From Deltaproteobacteria bacterium (lineage in GTDB: Bacteria; Desulfobacterota; DSM-4660; Desulfatiglandales; Desulfatiglandaceae), in NCBI GenBank assembly GCA_022340265.1, contig JAJDOH010000148.1:1-39088 (forward strand): a DNA stretch of 39,088 nucleotides, written 5' to 3'. Position 1 is the stretch's first letter, and every line of letters starts with the position of its first letter. The position numbers were made by a program, and so were the translations under genes. Below are positions 18,211-28,100 of the stretch, one piece after another. The notes beneath the pieces are model-generated. The model was not told where the DNA came from, made no database searches, and saw only the letters and a program-made list of their open reading frames with translations.

Positions 18211-18242
18211 AAAGGCAGTCCGGAAAAGGAACTGCCTTTTTT
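18211..18242 (+). terminator. Rho-independent terminator of the bS22-like gene
   Basis: AAAGGCAGT (18211-18219) pairs perfectly with ACTGCCTTT (18231-18239) across an 11-base loop and runs into a T tract. It lies 25 bases after the stop codon. Confidence 0.85.
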
Positions 18243-18260
18243 AGTTCCCATATTTTGTCC

Positions 18261-18282
18261 GGGCGGCGCAAAAACGCCGCTC
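18261..18282 (-). terminator. GC-rich hairpin between convergent genes
   Basis: GCGGCG (18263-18268) and CGCCGC (18275-18280) form a six-pair stem with a six-base loop, extendable by one wobble and one GC pair. It lies 12 bases beyond the stop of the leftward dehydrogenase gene. There is no T run on that strand, so it may stabilise the 3' end rather than terminate. Confidence 0.4.
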
Positions 18283-18294
18283 AGGCACGTCTTC

Positions 18295-19155
18295 TTATTT
18301 CCTGTGGTCGTACCAGCCGCCACCTGTCTTTCGACCCAGTCTATTGGCGCGGATCATGGTTTTTAATAAATTGGGCGAAACCCACTTGGATTCTTTGTTG
18401 AGTTCCTTATAGAAATACTCGTTGACGAAGTAACAGATATCAATCCCCGTCAAATCCATCAGCTCAAAGGGGCCCATGGGATAGTTGAGCCCGGCTTTAA
18501 CCGCTGTATCCACATCCTCTATGCTGGCAATGCCTTCTTCGACAATCTTGATGGCCTCCAGCATGTGGGGAATCATAATGCGGTTTACCACAAAACCGGG
18601 TGAGTCTTTTTTCACTTCCACCGTTATTTTTCCCATTTTTTTGGCCAGCTCAGTGGTAATATTGATAGTTTCGTCGTTGGTTGCGTAGCCTCGAATGATT
18701 TCCACCAGCTTCATGATGGGCACCGGATTAAAAAAATGCATGCCGCAGACTTTCTCAGGCCTTTGGGTGGCCGCGGCGATTTCAGTCAGCGACATGGATG
18801 AGGTATTGGAAGCCAAAATAACGTGGGACGCGCACAGTTCATCCAACTCTTTGAAGACACCCTTTTTGAGATCCAGATCCTCAATCACGGCCTCTATGAC
18901 AAAATCAACGTTTTTCAGATCGGACATCTCCGTGGTGCCTTTGATTCTGCCCATGATTTCGTCTTTTTGAGAGGCGTCTATTTTACCTTTCTCGACACTC
19001 TTGGAAAGAAAGCGATCGATATTTTTGATCCCCCGCGCTACAAACTCGTCTTTAATATCTCTTAAAACCACGTCGCAACCGATTTGAGCTGCCATCTGTG
19101 CTATGCCGTTACCCATGGCGCCGGCTCCGACGACACCAATCTTCTTGATTTCCAT
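18295..19155 (-). CDS. 3-hydroxybutyryl-CoA dehydrogenase
   Basis: The product is 286 residues and oxidises 3-hydroxyacyl-CoA with NAD, or reduces the 3-oxo form. The dinucleotide motif GAGAMG is at 10-15; the catalytic His is H140 (GMHFFNPVP) with E152 in MKLVEII. SPGFVVNRI and the C-terminal LGRKTGGGWYDH complete the family signature. The length fits the short, stand-alone Hbd type used in butyrate or beta-oxidation chemistry. A strong AAGGAGG precedes the ATG. It follows the NifU domain gene on the same strand; no other beta-oxidation gene is nearby. Confidence 0.93.
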   Translation of the reverse strand: MEIKKIGVVGAGAMGNGIAQMAAQIGCDVVLRDIKDEFVARGIKNIDRFLSKSVEKGKIDASQKDEIMGRIKGTTEMSDLKNVDFVIEAVIEDLDLKKGVFKELDELCASHVILASNTSSMSLTEIAAATQRPEKVCGMHFFNPVPIMKLVEIIRGYATNDETINITTELAKKMGKITVEVKKDSPGFVVNRIMIPHMLEAIKIVEEGIASIEDVDTAVKAGLNYPMGPFELMDLTGIDICYFVNEYFYKELNKESKWVSPNLLKTMIRANRLGRKTGGGWYDHRK

Positions 19156-19203
19156 GCTACCTCCTTGTTAAAAGTAAAATGTTGGCGAACCCATTAGATG
19201 GGA

Positions 19204-19431
19204 TTATGCGGATTCAACAGATGTCACTTCCGGGACGTTTTGCTTCAGGACCTTTTCAATGCCCATCTTAAGGGTCATCTGGCTCATGGGACAACCTCCG
19301 CAGGCACCCGTTAATTTCACCTTTACCAATCCGTTTGCATCCACATCCACAAGCTGCACATCCCCTCCATCCGCCTGAAGGGAAGGCCTGACTTTTTGAA
19401 GTGCATCCTGCACTTTTTCTCTTAATGTCAT
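19204..19431 (-). CDS. NifU-like C-terminal domain protein (Fe-S carrier)
   Basis: The product is 75 residues and consists only of the NifU C-terminal domain, with the cluster-binding C44-GG-C47 in [15 protein letters not shown] and the conserved [13 protein letters not shown]. It likely carries and delivers 4Fe-4S clusters. ATG 19431 is preferred over the one seven codons earlier because it has a GGGG stretch at suitable distance. The next gene upstream encodes a 4Fe-4S radical SAM protein, a possible client. Confidence 0.88.
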   Translation of the reverse strand: MTLREKVQDALQKVRPSLQADGGDVQLVDVDANGLVKVKLTGACGGCPMSQMTLKMGIEKVLKQNVPEVTSVESA

Positions 19432-19511
19432 GGTGTTGTACCCCGTTTTCATTTGGTTTCAGCCAATCTTGTTTTTGACTGACATTTTTTAGCACATATT
19501 CCCATGAAATA

Positions 19512-20609
19512 CTACCCGAAAATCTTGCGAACCCGGTCATCGAGAAAGCGTTTGAGACCGTCTGAATTTCCTGGCGACCAGCCCATGGTTTTCCTCCAGA
19601 TTTCATCCGATTCCATGCAAAGATAGAGTCCCGTATCCCTGTGCCAATTCTCCAGTTTCTCCCGCATGAAATGAAAGAGTTCCATCCGTATCGGCTTGAA
19701 ATAACGGGCTTTACCATCCAGCCCCGGTATAAACTCTCCATTTAGGATAATTGATCGGGGGTGCCGTTTTCTGATGATCGGTTTCAAACCCGGCATGAAC
19801 CTCAGGCTTCCCATGCTGATCCAGATAATGCCCCGAGGATTCAGATAGCGATCCATGAGTTCAATGGTTTTCAGATATCCTTCTCGCCAGTTTTCATGGG
19901 CAATCAACGGATCAAAGTGAAAACTTACCACAAACCCCTCCGACTGACATTTTCTGGCGGCTTCAAGCCTCTGTTTAAGAGTCGCTGCCCCTTTTTCCTC
20001 CGTTGCTGAAATAAGAGGGCTGTTTAGGGACCAGGATACAATGATGCGGTTTCTGTGTGGAGAGGAAGTTAACCCTTCGATGTGGGTGGTTTTGGTTTTG
20101 AATTCCAAAACAGCATTCTTCCGGGTGGAGAAAGGTCCCATTAAAATGTCGGTCCAGCGGGCGATGGGATCGAGTGCAAGGCTGTCCGCGAATTCTCCGG
20201 TCCCGACCCGGAAAACCTGATGGGGGTTCTTATCAATGCAAGCCAGAATCCCAGCCAGGTTTTCTTCCAGGTTGACATGTATTTTCAAATTGGGTTGGTT
20301 CAGAAAATACGACTGAAGGATGCAGTAGCTGCAATCGAGAGGGCAATTGGTGGCCACATTCAAAATTTGATATCCACAGCAGATATACTCCTTTGTTCCA
20401 GGGCAGGGTTTGAGAAATTCTCCATTATGGTTCAACAGGTGCAGGGCATCTTTTCCCATGCCATTGTGCACAGGCGCGTCAAAGGATTTTTGCGAAAATC
20501 GCCCGGGAGTACGTCGCAATATTTGCCTGCCCATGGGACTTTTCAGGGCGCCTTCTTCCACAATCGTCTCTTTGATGGGGTAGCAAGGCATTACACGGTC
20601 ATTTTCCAT
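19512..20609 (-). CDS. SPL-like radical SAM protein
   Basis: The product is 365 residues and resembles spore photoproduct lyase-type radical SAM proteins. The cluster cysteines are C89, C93 and C96 (NCPLDCSYCILQSYF). The YFLNQPNLKIHVN and GEFADSLALD regions also fit. Where Bacillus SPL has its hydrogen-donor Cys141 I see no cysteine (the site reads around TGEFAD), so true spore photoproduct repair is unlikely. The start used overlaps the ParB-like gene by 19 bases; ATG 20591, forming TAATG with that gene's stop, is an equally good start. Confidence 0.75.
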   Translation of the reverse strand: MENDRVMPCYPIKETIVEEGALKSPMGRQILRRTPGRFSQKSFDAPVHNGMGKDALHLLNHNGEFLKPCPGTKEYICCGYQILNVATNCPLDCSYCILQSYFLNQPNLKIHVNLEENLAGILACIDKNPHQVFRVGTGEFADSLALDPIARWTDILMGPFSTRKNAVLEFKTKTTHIEGLTSSPHRNRIIVSWSLNSPLISATEEKGAATLKQRLEAARKCQSEGFVVSFHFDPLIAHENWREGYLKTIELMDRYLNPRGIIWISMGSLRFMPGLKPIIRKRHPRSIILNGEFIPGLDGKARYFKPIRMELFHFMREKLENWHRDTGLYLCMESDEIWRKTMGWSPGNSDGLKRFLDDRVRKIFG

Positions 20610-21589
20610 GGATTTTCAAAGGCTGCAAGTCTTTCATTCTTTGCCACAAACTGAAGTTTTTCCTTCAGTTCCTTTCCGTCTTCAAAAGAAATCTCAAGTC
20701 GATAATAGGCCCCTTCAAAAAAAGGGGGCGGGATAATTTGAAAGCCCGAGGGAAGCGCCAGATTTTCGATCATCTGCTTGAACCCGTTTTCAGTTTTTAC
20801 CAGCCTGGGCAGCCGCTTTTTTCGCAAAAACGTTATGAGTGCTCTGGCTTTTTGAGGATTGTTCATTTGCGGGTTGTCTCTTATATCTTTTAATTGGGGA
20901 TTCATCAGCAAATAGGTGATGGGGTTGTTTTCAATATGGGATAAATCGCTCACCAGGTCAATAAACTGCGTCTGTTGGTTTTTGCTGAATCTGACAATGG
21001 AAAAATAGCCGCAAAACATGTTTCGCTCAGCCCCGCCCATTTCAATGAGAAGTTTTGCCGCCTTCATGGAAAGATATTCGCTGGCAAGTAGTGTTTTCGC
21101 TTGGTGTTCAAACACCTTATCAACACGCTCGAAAAGATGAAGGGTTTCTTTATGGGATGGCAGATCAAAGAGCGGCATGTAGGTGCCAAGCACATCTCTT
21201 TCAGGAATCAGATCCAGCAGACGTGTCAAAACCATGCCCTTTTCCACAGGATTAAAGTCCCTGCTGGCCAAGTTTTCATGAAGGTTGATGAGCAGACAAT
21301 CAAGAGATGGGGTTTCCGAAGGGAGAATGCGGCACGGAATGGGATTCAGGGAAAGTGCCCGTAACGCGCTGATCCTTCGAAAACCTGCAATCACCTCGTA
21401 TTGAAGGGCGCCCTCCCCTTTCTCCTTTTTGATCAGAATCGGTGAATTGATTAAACCGATTCTCTTGATGGAATTCAGCAGGGGTTTGATGTCGAACCCA
21501 AAGCTCATGCATGAAGGACCTGGGTTATCGCCAATTTGCTCAGATTGGACCGGGGTCGTTGGAATATTGAGTAATGAAAATTTATCCAT
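20591..21589 (-). CDS. ParB/Spo0J N-terminal domain-like protein
   Basis: The product is 332 residues. The first 120 or so residues match the ParB/sulfiredoxin-like nuclease fold: SIKRIGLINSPILIK, then EVIAGFRRISALRAL in place of the GERRxRA box, then NLHENLASRDFNPVEKG. The middle and C-terminal parts are unlike chromosomal ParB, with no clear dimerisation domain, and no parA is adjacent. It is therefore probably not the segregation protein. It is 14 bases after murJ and overlaps the SPL-like gene, which argues for joint function with the latter. Confidence 0.7.
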   Translation of the reverse strand: MDKFSLLNIPTTPVQSEQIGDNPGPSCMSFGFDIKPLLNSIKRIGLINSPILIKKEKGEGALQYEVIAGFRRISALRALSLNPIPCRILPSETPSLDCLLINLHENLASRDFNPVEKGMVLTRLLDLIPERDVLGTYMPLFDLPSHKETLHLFERVDKVFEHQAKTLLASEYLSMKAAKLLIEMGGAERNMFCGYFSIVRFSKNQQTQFIDLVSDLSHIENNPITYLLMNPQLKDIRDNPQMNNPQKARALITFLRKKRLPRLVKTENGFKQMIENLALPSGFQIIPPPFFEGAYYRLEISFEDGKELKEKLQFVAKNERLAAFENPWKMTV

Positions 21590-21603
21590 GAGAATAACCT
21601 ATA

Positions 21604-23178
21604 TTATCGGCTGCCTTTGAAGCGAAACATTTCCAGCACTGCTCGCGTCTCCGGGCATCTCAGTAATCGGGCCATAAAAAAATAAACAGCAATACCGATT
21701 ATTACAAGGAGTGAAAGGTTCAATATTTGTTTTGACAGGGCATCTGAAGCGCTGGTGTAAAATATGCTGCAGCGACAGATAAAAACAATAAACCCCATGA
21801 TTGCGGTGGCAACAATGGACCTGAAAACAGATTTCAGAACAGGTCCTGTATGGATGAACAATCCTTTTTTTCGAAGCAACGAGGCCAGCAGAAGGAACTG
21901 AATGCCTGATGCTACAGAGAGTGAGAGTGCAAGCCCAGCGTGCTTCAAGGGACCCATCAGGAAAAAGCTCAATATCGTATTTAGCACCAGTGAAATAACG
22001 GCGATTTTAACCGGCGTCTTTGTATCCTGAAGGGCATAAAATGCGGCAATCAACACGCGCATGCCCGAAAAGGCCCAGAGGCCAACGGTGTAACAAAAAA
22101 GGGCGTCCGTTGTCATGGCAGAAGATTCAGCGCCAAAGGCACCCCTTTCAAAAAGCAGCACCACAATCGGTTTTCCCAGAATGAGAAGACCCGCCATCGC
22201 CGGCAGCACAATAAAGAAAACAAGACACAGGCCATGATCCAGCGTTTTCTGGAATTGTGCAATGTCTTTCCTGGCAGCATCGCCTGAGAGGGACGGAAGC
22301 GCCGCCGTTGCAATGGCAATGGCAAAGATTCCCAATGGAAATTGAACCAGTCGGTCAGCATAATAGAGCCATGAAACGCTTCCTTCCCGCAAGAATGAAG
22401 CCAAAAGCGTACCTACAAACTGGTTCAACTGATAAACCGCCGAGCCGAACACAGCGGGAAGCATTAGCCAACCCATGCGCTGGACCGCCGGATGAAAGGG
22501 CTTCCATACTGGAAAAAGCCTTAAACCGGCCCTATATGCCCAGGGAATTTGGAGTGCCACCTGCAGAATACCTCCCAGCGTAACGCCCATGGCAACGCCT
22601 AATATGGGTTCGGATAAATGGGGGGAAATGAAATAAGCAGCACCGATGATCCCTATGTTCAGCAAAATGGGCGCCGCGGCGGGGGCTGCAAAATGGCGCA
22701 GTGAATTCAGCACGCCCATGAAAAAGGCAACAATGCCGATAAAAAAAATGTACGGGAATGTCAGCCGGGTAAGGAGAACCGTCAGGTCATGCTTCATCCC
22801 CGAACTTCCAAAACCAAAGGCTTGAATCTGGACAATGACAGGGGCAAACAGGATCCCAAGGACCGTGATTGTCGCCAGGATCAGGGAGAGTAAGGTGAAG
22901 ACAATTCTGGCAAGCTCAAATGCATCTTCCTTATTCTTAACTGTCAGATATTCCGTAAATACGGGAATGAATGCAATGGTAAGGGATCCTTCTGCGAAAA
23001 GACGCCTGAGCAAATTCGGGATGCGAAGTGCTACAAAAAAAGCATCTGCCGCCATTCCGGAGCCGAAAAGCGTGGCGATAACCATATCACGAACAAGCCC
23101 CAGTATTCGGCTTATCAGCGTGAAAAAGGCAATGACGCCCGCAGCACCGCTGACAGTTATGGGCCGCGACTTATACAA
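21604..23178 (-). CDS. murJ: lipid II flippase MurJ
   Basis: The product is 524 residues and very hydrophobic, with about 14 membrane segments. It flips lipid II across the inner membrane for peptidoglycan synthesis. The N-terminus, with LISRILGLVRDMVIATLFG, AFFVALRIPNLLRRLFAEG and AFIPVFTEY, is diagnostic for MurJ/MviN. The start is TTG at 23178 with a weak ribosome binding site; no alternative keeps the conserved N-terminus. It is divergent from rpsT and leads the ParB-like/SPL-like genes. Confidence 0.93.
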   Translation of the reverse strand: MYKSRPITVSGAAGVIAFFTLISRILGLVRDMVIATLFGSGMAADAFFVALRIPNLLRRLFAEGSLTIAFIPVFTEYLTVKNKEDAFELARIVFTLLSLILATITVLGILFAPVIVQIQAFGFGSSGMKHDLTVLLTRLTFPYIFFIGIVAFFMGVLNSLRHFAAPAAAPILLNIGIIGAAYFISPHLSEPILGVAMGVTLGGILQVALQIPWAYRAGLRLFPVWKPFHPAVQRMGWLMLPAVFGSAVYQLNQFVGTLLASFLREGSVSWLYYADRLVQFPLGIFAIAIATAALPSLSGDAARKDIAQFQKTLDHGLCLVFFIVLPAMAGLLILGKPIVVLLFERGAFGAESSAMTTDALFCYTVGLWAFSGMRVLIAAFYALQDTKTPVKIAVISLVLNTILSFFLMGPLKHAGLALSLSVASGIQFLLLASLLRKKGLFIHTGPVLKSVFRSIVATAIMGFIVFICRCSIFYTSASDALSKQILNLSLLVIIGIAVYFFMARLLRCPETRAVLEMFRFKGSR

Positions 23179-23202
23179 GGCGCTTTAAATGACAAAAAAA
23201 GC

Positions 23203-23230
23203 TTGACATTTTTGATTAATTCGCTAATAT
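23203..23230 (+). promoter_or_regulatory. promoter of rpsT
   Basis: A perfect TTGACA (23203-23208) and TAATAT (23225-23230) are spaced by 16 bases. The start of transcription would be near 23237, leaving a leader of about 85 bases before rpsT. S20 autoregulation is known elsewhere, but I could not identify a regulatory fold here. Confidence 0.65.
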
Positions 23231-23320
23231 TTTAAGTTTAATTTGAATCGGTTGTCCCGAGCAGGAAGTAACCCATCAAAATAGTGCGTTATTCGATTAA
23301 CCATTTCAAGGAGGCTCAGT

Positions 23321-23596
23321 TTGGCGAACCACAAATCTGCCCTCAAAAGGGCAAAGCAGAACGAGATTCAACGAATTCGAAACAAAGGGTATAAAACCAG
23401 TGTGAAAAAGGCGGTCAAAGAGGTTCGGGCTGCCATCAGTGAAAACACACCGGAGCAAGCCAGAGAAACACTTAACAAGGCTGTTTCTGTTATCCAAAAG
23501 TCCGCCTCGAAGGGCGTCATTCACAAAAATCAAGCCGCGAGAAAAGTTTCCAGACTGACGCTTCAGGTCAACAACCTCTCCGAAAGCGAATCCTGA
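23321..23596 (+). CDS. rpsT: 30S ribosomal protein S20 (bS20)
   Basis: The product is 91 residues, basic and helical, starting MANHKSALKRAKQNEIQRIRNKGYKT, typical of bS20. It binds 16S rRNA in the body of the small subunit. The start codon is TTG at 23321, with a strong AAGGAGG upstream (TTG or UUG starts are known for rpsT elsewhere and can limit translation). It stands alone, divergent from murJ and convergent with holA. Confidence 0.96.
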   Translation: MANHKSALKRAKQNEIQRIRNKGYKTSVKKAVKEVRAAISENTPEQARETLNKAVSVIQKSASKGVIHKNQAARKVSRLTLQVNNLSESES

Positions 23597-23600
23597 ACAG

Positions 23601-23627
23601 CGCCCATCCAAAATTTGTGAACGGGCG
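23601..23627 (+). terminator. weak hairpin after rpsT
   Basis: CGCCC (23601-23605) pairs with GGGCG (23623-23627) across a 17-base loop, followed by GTTAAAT. It lies in the 32-base gap between the convergent rpsT and holA genes. The T run is poor. Confidence 0.25.
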
Positions 23628-23628
23628 G

Positions 23629-24627
23629 TTAAATCGACAATAAGAAATTTTCAAGAACGAGTGGTGCCTGAGATCCTGATTTCAGGCGCCCATCCGCTTG
23701 GTAAAGAAGCATCAGGGCTTTTTCAAGATCCTTTTCCTGCCACCGTCGTGCTTGGTCGAGAATTTTGCCCACCACAAATCCTGGCACACCCAGTTTTTTG
23801 GCCATGTCTTTTCGGGAAACGTGTTCGGATATAAGCTCTTTCGCTTGAAATATGATGCGAATTTGTCGCGTCAGCATACCGATAATCCCAAAAGCGGCAT
23901 CCTTTCCTTCTTCTTCCAGATAGCGGTTCAGAATGGAGAGAGATCGCGCTTTTCGACGTTGAGAGATTTCATCCATTAATTCAAAAATTGTATACATCCT
24001 ACTGAATATACTAAGTTCCTTAATTTCTGGAATTCCGATTTCACTGCTACCGTGACGAAGACGGAGCTTTTCAAGCTCTGTGTAAAGTGTCCGCGAACGG
24101 TTGCCAATAATCTCCTGAAGGTGACGACAGGCATCCTGTCTGATGTTCAGCCCCATCTCCCGGGCTGAAGCCATTATCCAAGGGATCACTTGGCCATCCG
24201 TCAATTCTCTGAAATGAACAGCGTAGCCTTGTTTTCTCATGATGCTGAAGAACTTTAAACGGAAATCGGGTTTCTGGGCCACGAAAATGATACAGGTGGT
24301 TTCAACCGGAGATTTCACATAGGCAATCAGAAATTCGAGATCTGAAGCGGCGATGCGGTCGGTGCGCCGAACGATGATGAGACGGTTGCCGGACAGGAAC
24401 GGCAGAGACCGGGCGGCATCGAGGATATCGCCCGGATTAACGCCGCCTTCACCATCAAATATCTGGACGTTAAAATCTCGAGCCGATTCAGGAACAGCCT
24501 TTTCGCGAATTTCTTTCAGGATTTTTTCAAGGTGAAAATCGTCGGGACCGTAAAAAAGATACAGCGGCTTCAAGCGGCCCTCGTTCAGATGAGTCAAAAC
24601 AGTTTCCGGGGCTGTTTCAACAGACAT
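23629..24627 (-). CDS. holA: DNA polymerase III delta subunit
   Basis: The product is 332 residues, of the HolA clamp-loader family. The N-terminus has LKPLYLFYGPDDFHLEKILKEI, typical of delta, then a RFC-like middle region (FLSGNRLIIVRR, WIMASAREMGLNI) and a C-terminal helical domain. It opens the beta sliding clamp within the clamp loader. Its ATG overlaps the lptE stop by one base (TGATG), an arrangement often seen for lptE-holA. Confidence 0.92.
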   Translation of the reverse strand: MSVETAPETVLTHLNEGRLKPLYLFYGPDDFHLEKILKEIREKAVPESARDFNVQIFDGEGGVNPGDILDAARSLPFLSGNRLIIVRRTDRIAASDLEFLIAYVKSPVETTCIIFVAQKPDFRLKFFSIMRKQGYAVHFRELTDGQVIPWIMASAREMGLNIRQDACRHLQEIIGNRSRTLYTELEKLRLRHGSSEIGIPEIKELSIFSRMYTIFELMDEISQRRKARSLSILNRYLEEEGKDAAFGIIGMLTRQIRIIFQAKELISEHVSRKDMAKKLGVPGFVVGKILDQARRWQEKDLEKALMLLYQADGRLKSGSQAPLVLENFLLSI

Positions 24628-25166
24628 CAGAATCTTTCCATGGTTTTCAGATAGATTCTTTCAGCCAGCAACTGTGCAATTTTCTTGGTGGCGCGGCGCT
24701 GGTTGTAGCGGGTTTTCAGAGGGTCTGAGTTCACCGTAAAAGAGGCTTTTTCCACCATGTTGGGATCATTCCATATGATCTTTCCGGTTTTCGTATCCAC
24801 GAGTCTTGCTTCAAGCCTGATTTTCAACCAGCGTGAACTCGTTACATCGAAGGTTTCGTCCGTCACCCGGTAGCTCAGTGGTTCAGTTCTGATATCGGTC
24901 ACCTTTCCGATCAAAACCGCTGCCGCCTTTTCCTTCGAAACCAGAGGTATTTGGGAGTGGCTTACAAACTCCCTGCGAATCATTTTAGTGAAATCCCCTT
25001 CAAAACCGATATCGGACGAGGGCGTTTCCATAAGCGGAATTGCCATACTGGCGATGTTGAGGTGCAGCGGTTTGCCGGTTGCCTGCAACTGGTAACCGCA
25101 GCCGGAGATCCAGAACACGCAGAACATCATCAATAGTAAAATTCGAAAAACTTTAGGCGGTTGCAT
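24627..25166 (-). CDS. lptE: LPS-assembly lipoprotein LptE
   Basis: The product is 179 residues with a lipoprotein signal: hydrophobic stretch 8-20 and lipobox ISGC with C23, followed directly by GYQLQATG, typical of LptE. The protein plugs the outer-membrane LptD channel that inserts lipopolysaccharide. Its presence shows a Gram-negative envelope. It is 6 bases after leuS and overlaps holA by one base. The sequence is otherwise poorly conserved, so the call rests on the N-terminus, length and leuS-holA context. Confidence 0.85.
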   Translation of the reverse strand: MQPPKVFRILLLMMFCVFWISGCGYQLQATGKPLHLNIASMAIPLMETPSSDIGFEGDFTKMIRREFVSHSQIPLVSKEKAAAVLIGKVTDIRTEPLSYRVTDETFDVTSSRWLKIRLEARLVDTKTGKIIWNDPNMVEKASFTVNSDPLKTRYNQRRATKKIAQLLAERIYLKTMERF

Positions 25167-25172
25167 CTTTTC

Positions 25173-28100
25173 TCAAATCACCACATTCACCAGTTTTTTC
25201 TGCACCACAATCACGCGTTTAACGGGCTTTCCCTTTAAATGGCGCTGTACTTTTTCATCAGCGAGGGCAAGGGCCTCAATCTCCTCGTCACTGCTTGAAG
25301 CGGCTACCTCAATCCTGCTTCTCACTTTGCCGTTTACCTGAAGGATGATGAGTTTTTTCTCAGTTACAAGGGCTTCTTCTCGAAAGTCCGGCCATGGGGC
25401 ATTCAACAAAAATCCCTCATGCCCCATCATTTTCCACAGATGATCGGTGATATGGGGCGCCACCGGAGAGAGTAAAATGATGGTTGTTTCCACGGCTTTT
25501 CTGACAACCGACCAGGCAATGGCATTCCTTTGCTCCCCAGCATTCAAGAATTGATTGGTTTCATTGACCAGTTCCATAACCGCTGAAATAGCCGTATTGA
25601 AATGAAACCGGTTTTCGATGTCGTCGGAAACCTTTTTGATGGTTTCATGGGTTTTTCGATGGACCGATTTCAGGGGTTCTTTAAGTTCGGACTTCTCATC
25701 AAAGGCGTTGACCGTTTTCAGGTCCTCCAGGTTATCCACCACAAGGCGCCATATCCGCAGGAGAAATCTGTGGGAACCTTCTACACCCTGTTCACTCCAT
25801 TCGAGATCCTTGTCGGGCGGAGAAGCAAAAAGACAGAACATGCGAACCGTATCGGCGCCATAGCGATCGATCAATTCCTGGGGATCCACCACGTTCTTCT
25901 TGGACTTGGACATTTTCACGATATTACCATTTATAACTTCCGCTCCGCACCGGGTACACCGATCATTCTCAACTTCTTTGGGGAGGAGGTAACCGTGTTG
26001 GGGACACGCTTGGGTCGCTTTGCAGACCATGCCCTGGGTCAAAAGATTGGTGAAGGGTTCTTTTATTCCGATGTGTCCCAGATCCTTTAAAACCCGCGTG
26101 TAAAAGCGGGAATACAACAGGTGCAAAATGGCGTGTTCAATGCCGCCGATATACTGGTCCACCGGCAGCCAGTAATCCACCCGTTTTGCATCCAGGGGAC
26201 CGTCCTGGTAATCCGGACAGGCATATCGGTCAAAATACCAGGAAGACTCCACGAAGGTATCCATGGTGTCCGTTTCACGTCTGGCTTTGGAGGCGCATTT
26301 CGGGCAGGCGGTTTCGGTAAAGGAAGGATCAAAGGGCAAAGGGGAACCTCCATTGGACCGCATGTCCAGATCGAGGGGGAGCACCACGGGCAGATCTTCT
26401 TTTTTCACCGGCACAATGCCGCACGCGTCACAATGGATCATGGGAATGGGTGCTCCCCAGTAGCGTTGCCGTGAAATACCCCAGTCTCTGATGCGATAAT
26501 TCACGGTTTTATGGCCAATCCCCTGTTCCTCGAGATAATCGGCAATGCTGTCCAGCGCCTCAAGATTGCGTTGTCCATTGAAAGGCCCCGAATTGACCAG
26601 AATTCCCTGGTCCACATAGGCTTCCGTCATATCTTTTTCAGTCAGTTCCGCATCCTCGGGCTTGATGACCACTCGCAGCTTTAAACTATATTTCCTGGCA
26701 AACTCAAAATCGCGCTGGTCGTGCGTGGGTACTGCCATGATGGCACCTGTGCCATAATCAAAAAGGACAAAGTTGGCCACAAAAATGGGAATTTCCTCGC
26801 GGGTCATGGGATTCAGGCAGTATCTTCCAGTAAAGACCCCTTCTTTGGCAGTGAAATCAGCGGTTCTCATAAAAGTGTCCATTTTGAGGGTACGCGCCAC
26901 GAAGTCGAGAACCTCTTTTTCCCGGGGTGATCGCTTAATAATTTCCTTAACCATGGGGTGTTCCGGGGCCAGACACATGAATGTGGCGCCATATAAGGTA
27001 TCCTGGCGTGTGGTGAAAACCTCAATGGCCTCTTCAGGACCCACCATGGGAAAGCGAATGGCAGCGCCATGGCTTTTACCGATCCAGTTTTTTTGCATAC
27101 TCAGGACTCTGTCAGGCCAGCCCGGCAGTTTTTCACAGTATTCAAGCATGTCCTCGGCATAATCGGTAATTTTGAGAAACCAACTGTTCATTTCTTTAAT
27201 GGCCACTTCCTGCTCAGGGTGCCGCCAGCAACAACCATCTTCCACCTGTTCATTGGCCAGAACCGTCTGGCATTTTTCACACCAGTTCACATGGGTCTTT
27301 TTGCGATAGGCCAAACCCTTTTCATGCATTTCCAGAAATACCAGCTGCTCCCACCGATAATAATCGGGATCGCAGGTGGCCAGTTCCCGATCCCAGTCAT
27401 AGCTGAAACCCATTCGTTTCAGCTGAGCTTTCATATTTTCGATGTTTTCGTAAGTCCATTTTGCCGGATGGGTGTTATTTTCGATGGCGGCATTTTCAGC
27501 CGGCATACCGAAGGCATCCCATCCCATGGGATGGAGCACATTTTTTCCGCACATCCTTTTGTAACGCGCTACCACATCGCCAATGGTGTAATTTCTCACA
27601 TGCCCGATATGTATTTTTCCCGAGGGATAAGGAAACATTTCCAGAAGATAGTATTTCTCTTTTGACGGATCTTCCGCAGCTTTGAAAATGTCTGCTTTTT
27701 CCCAACGGTTTTGCCAGATCGGTTCCAGTTCCAGCGGATTATATTTCATGTCAACTTTTCCTATACTTTCAAATGGTCCCTTGGCATCAGGTTCGGATTC
27801 ACGACTCAGACCGACTAGGGCATCTTCAAGTGTATCCAGTGTGTTGAAGATATTGTCCAGTACGCCATTGATATAGCGGCTGGAATCCTCACTGCCGAAT
27901 CTCTTGCCCAATTCAACGGCTTCGTCAAGGGATACTCTGGGGGGAATGTTTTCCAAATAAAGCATCTCATAGGTTGCCAACCTGAGAATACTGCGGTCCA
28001 ACCGGGCCATCCGTTCCAAACGCCAGTGTTTGGAAGAACGGCTGATGATCCTGTCCAGAATGGTTTTGCGGTGGCAGACGCCTCTTACCAGGTCTCTGGA

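Noticed and set aside
19512-20609. Genuine spore photoproduct lyase
   Set aside because: The donor cysteine appears to be missing and no sporulation gene is present, so only the broader family is called.
20591-21589. Chromosome partition locus (parB)
   Set aside because: The ParB fold is present only at the N-terminus. There is no parA, no parS-like palindrome was seen, and the C-terminal part does not match chromosomal ParB.
27069-27665. 198-codon open frame on the + strand
   Set aside because: It lies entirely opposite the LeuRS coding sequence, has no family features, and its composition follows the antisense of leuS.
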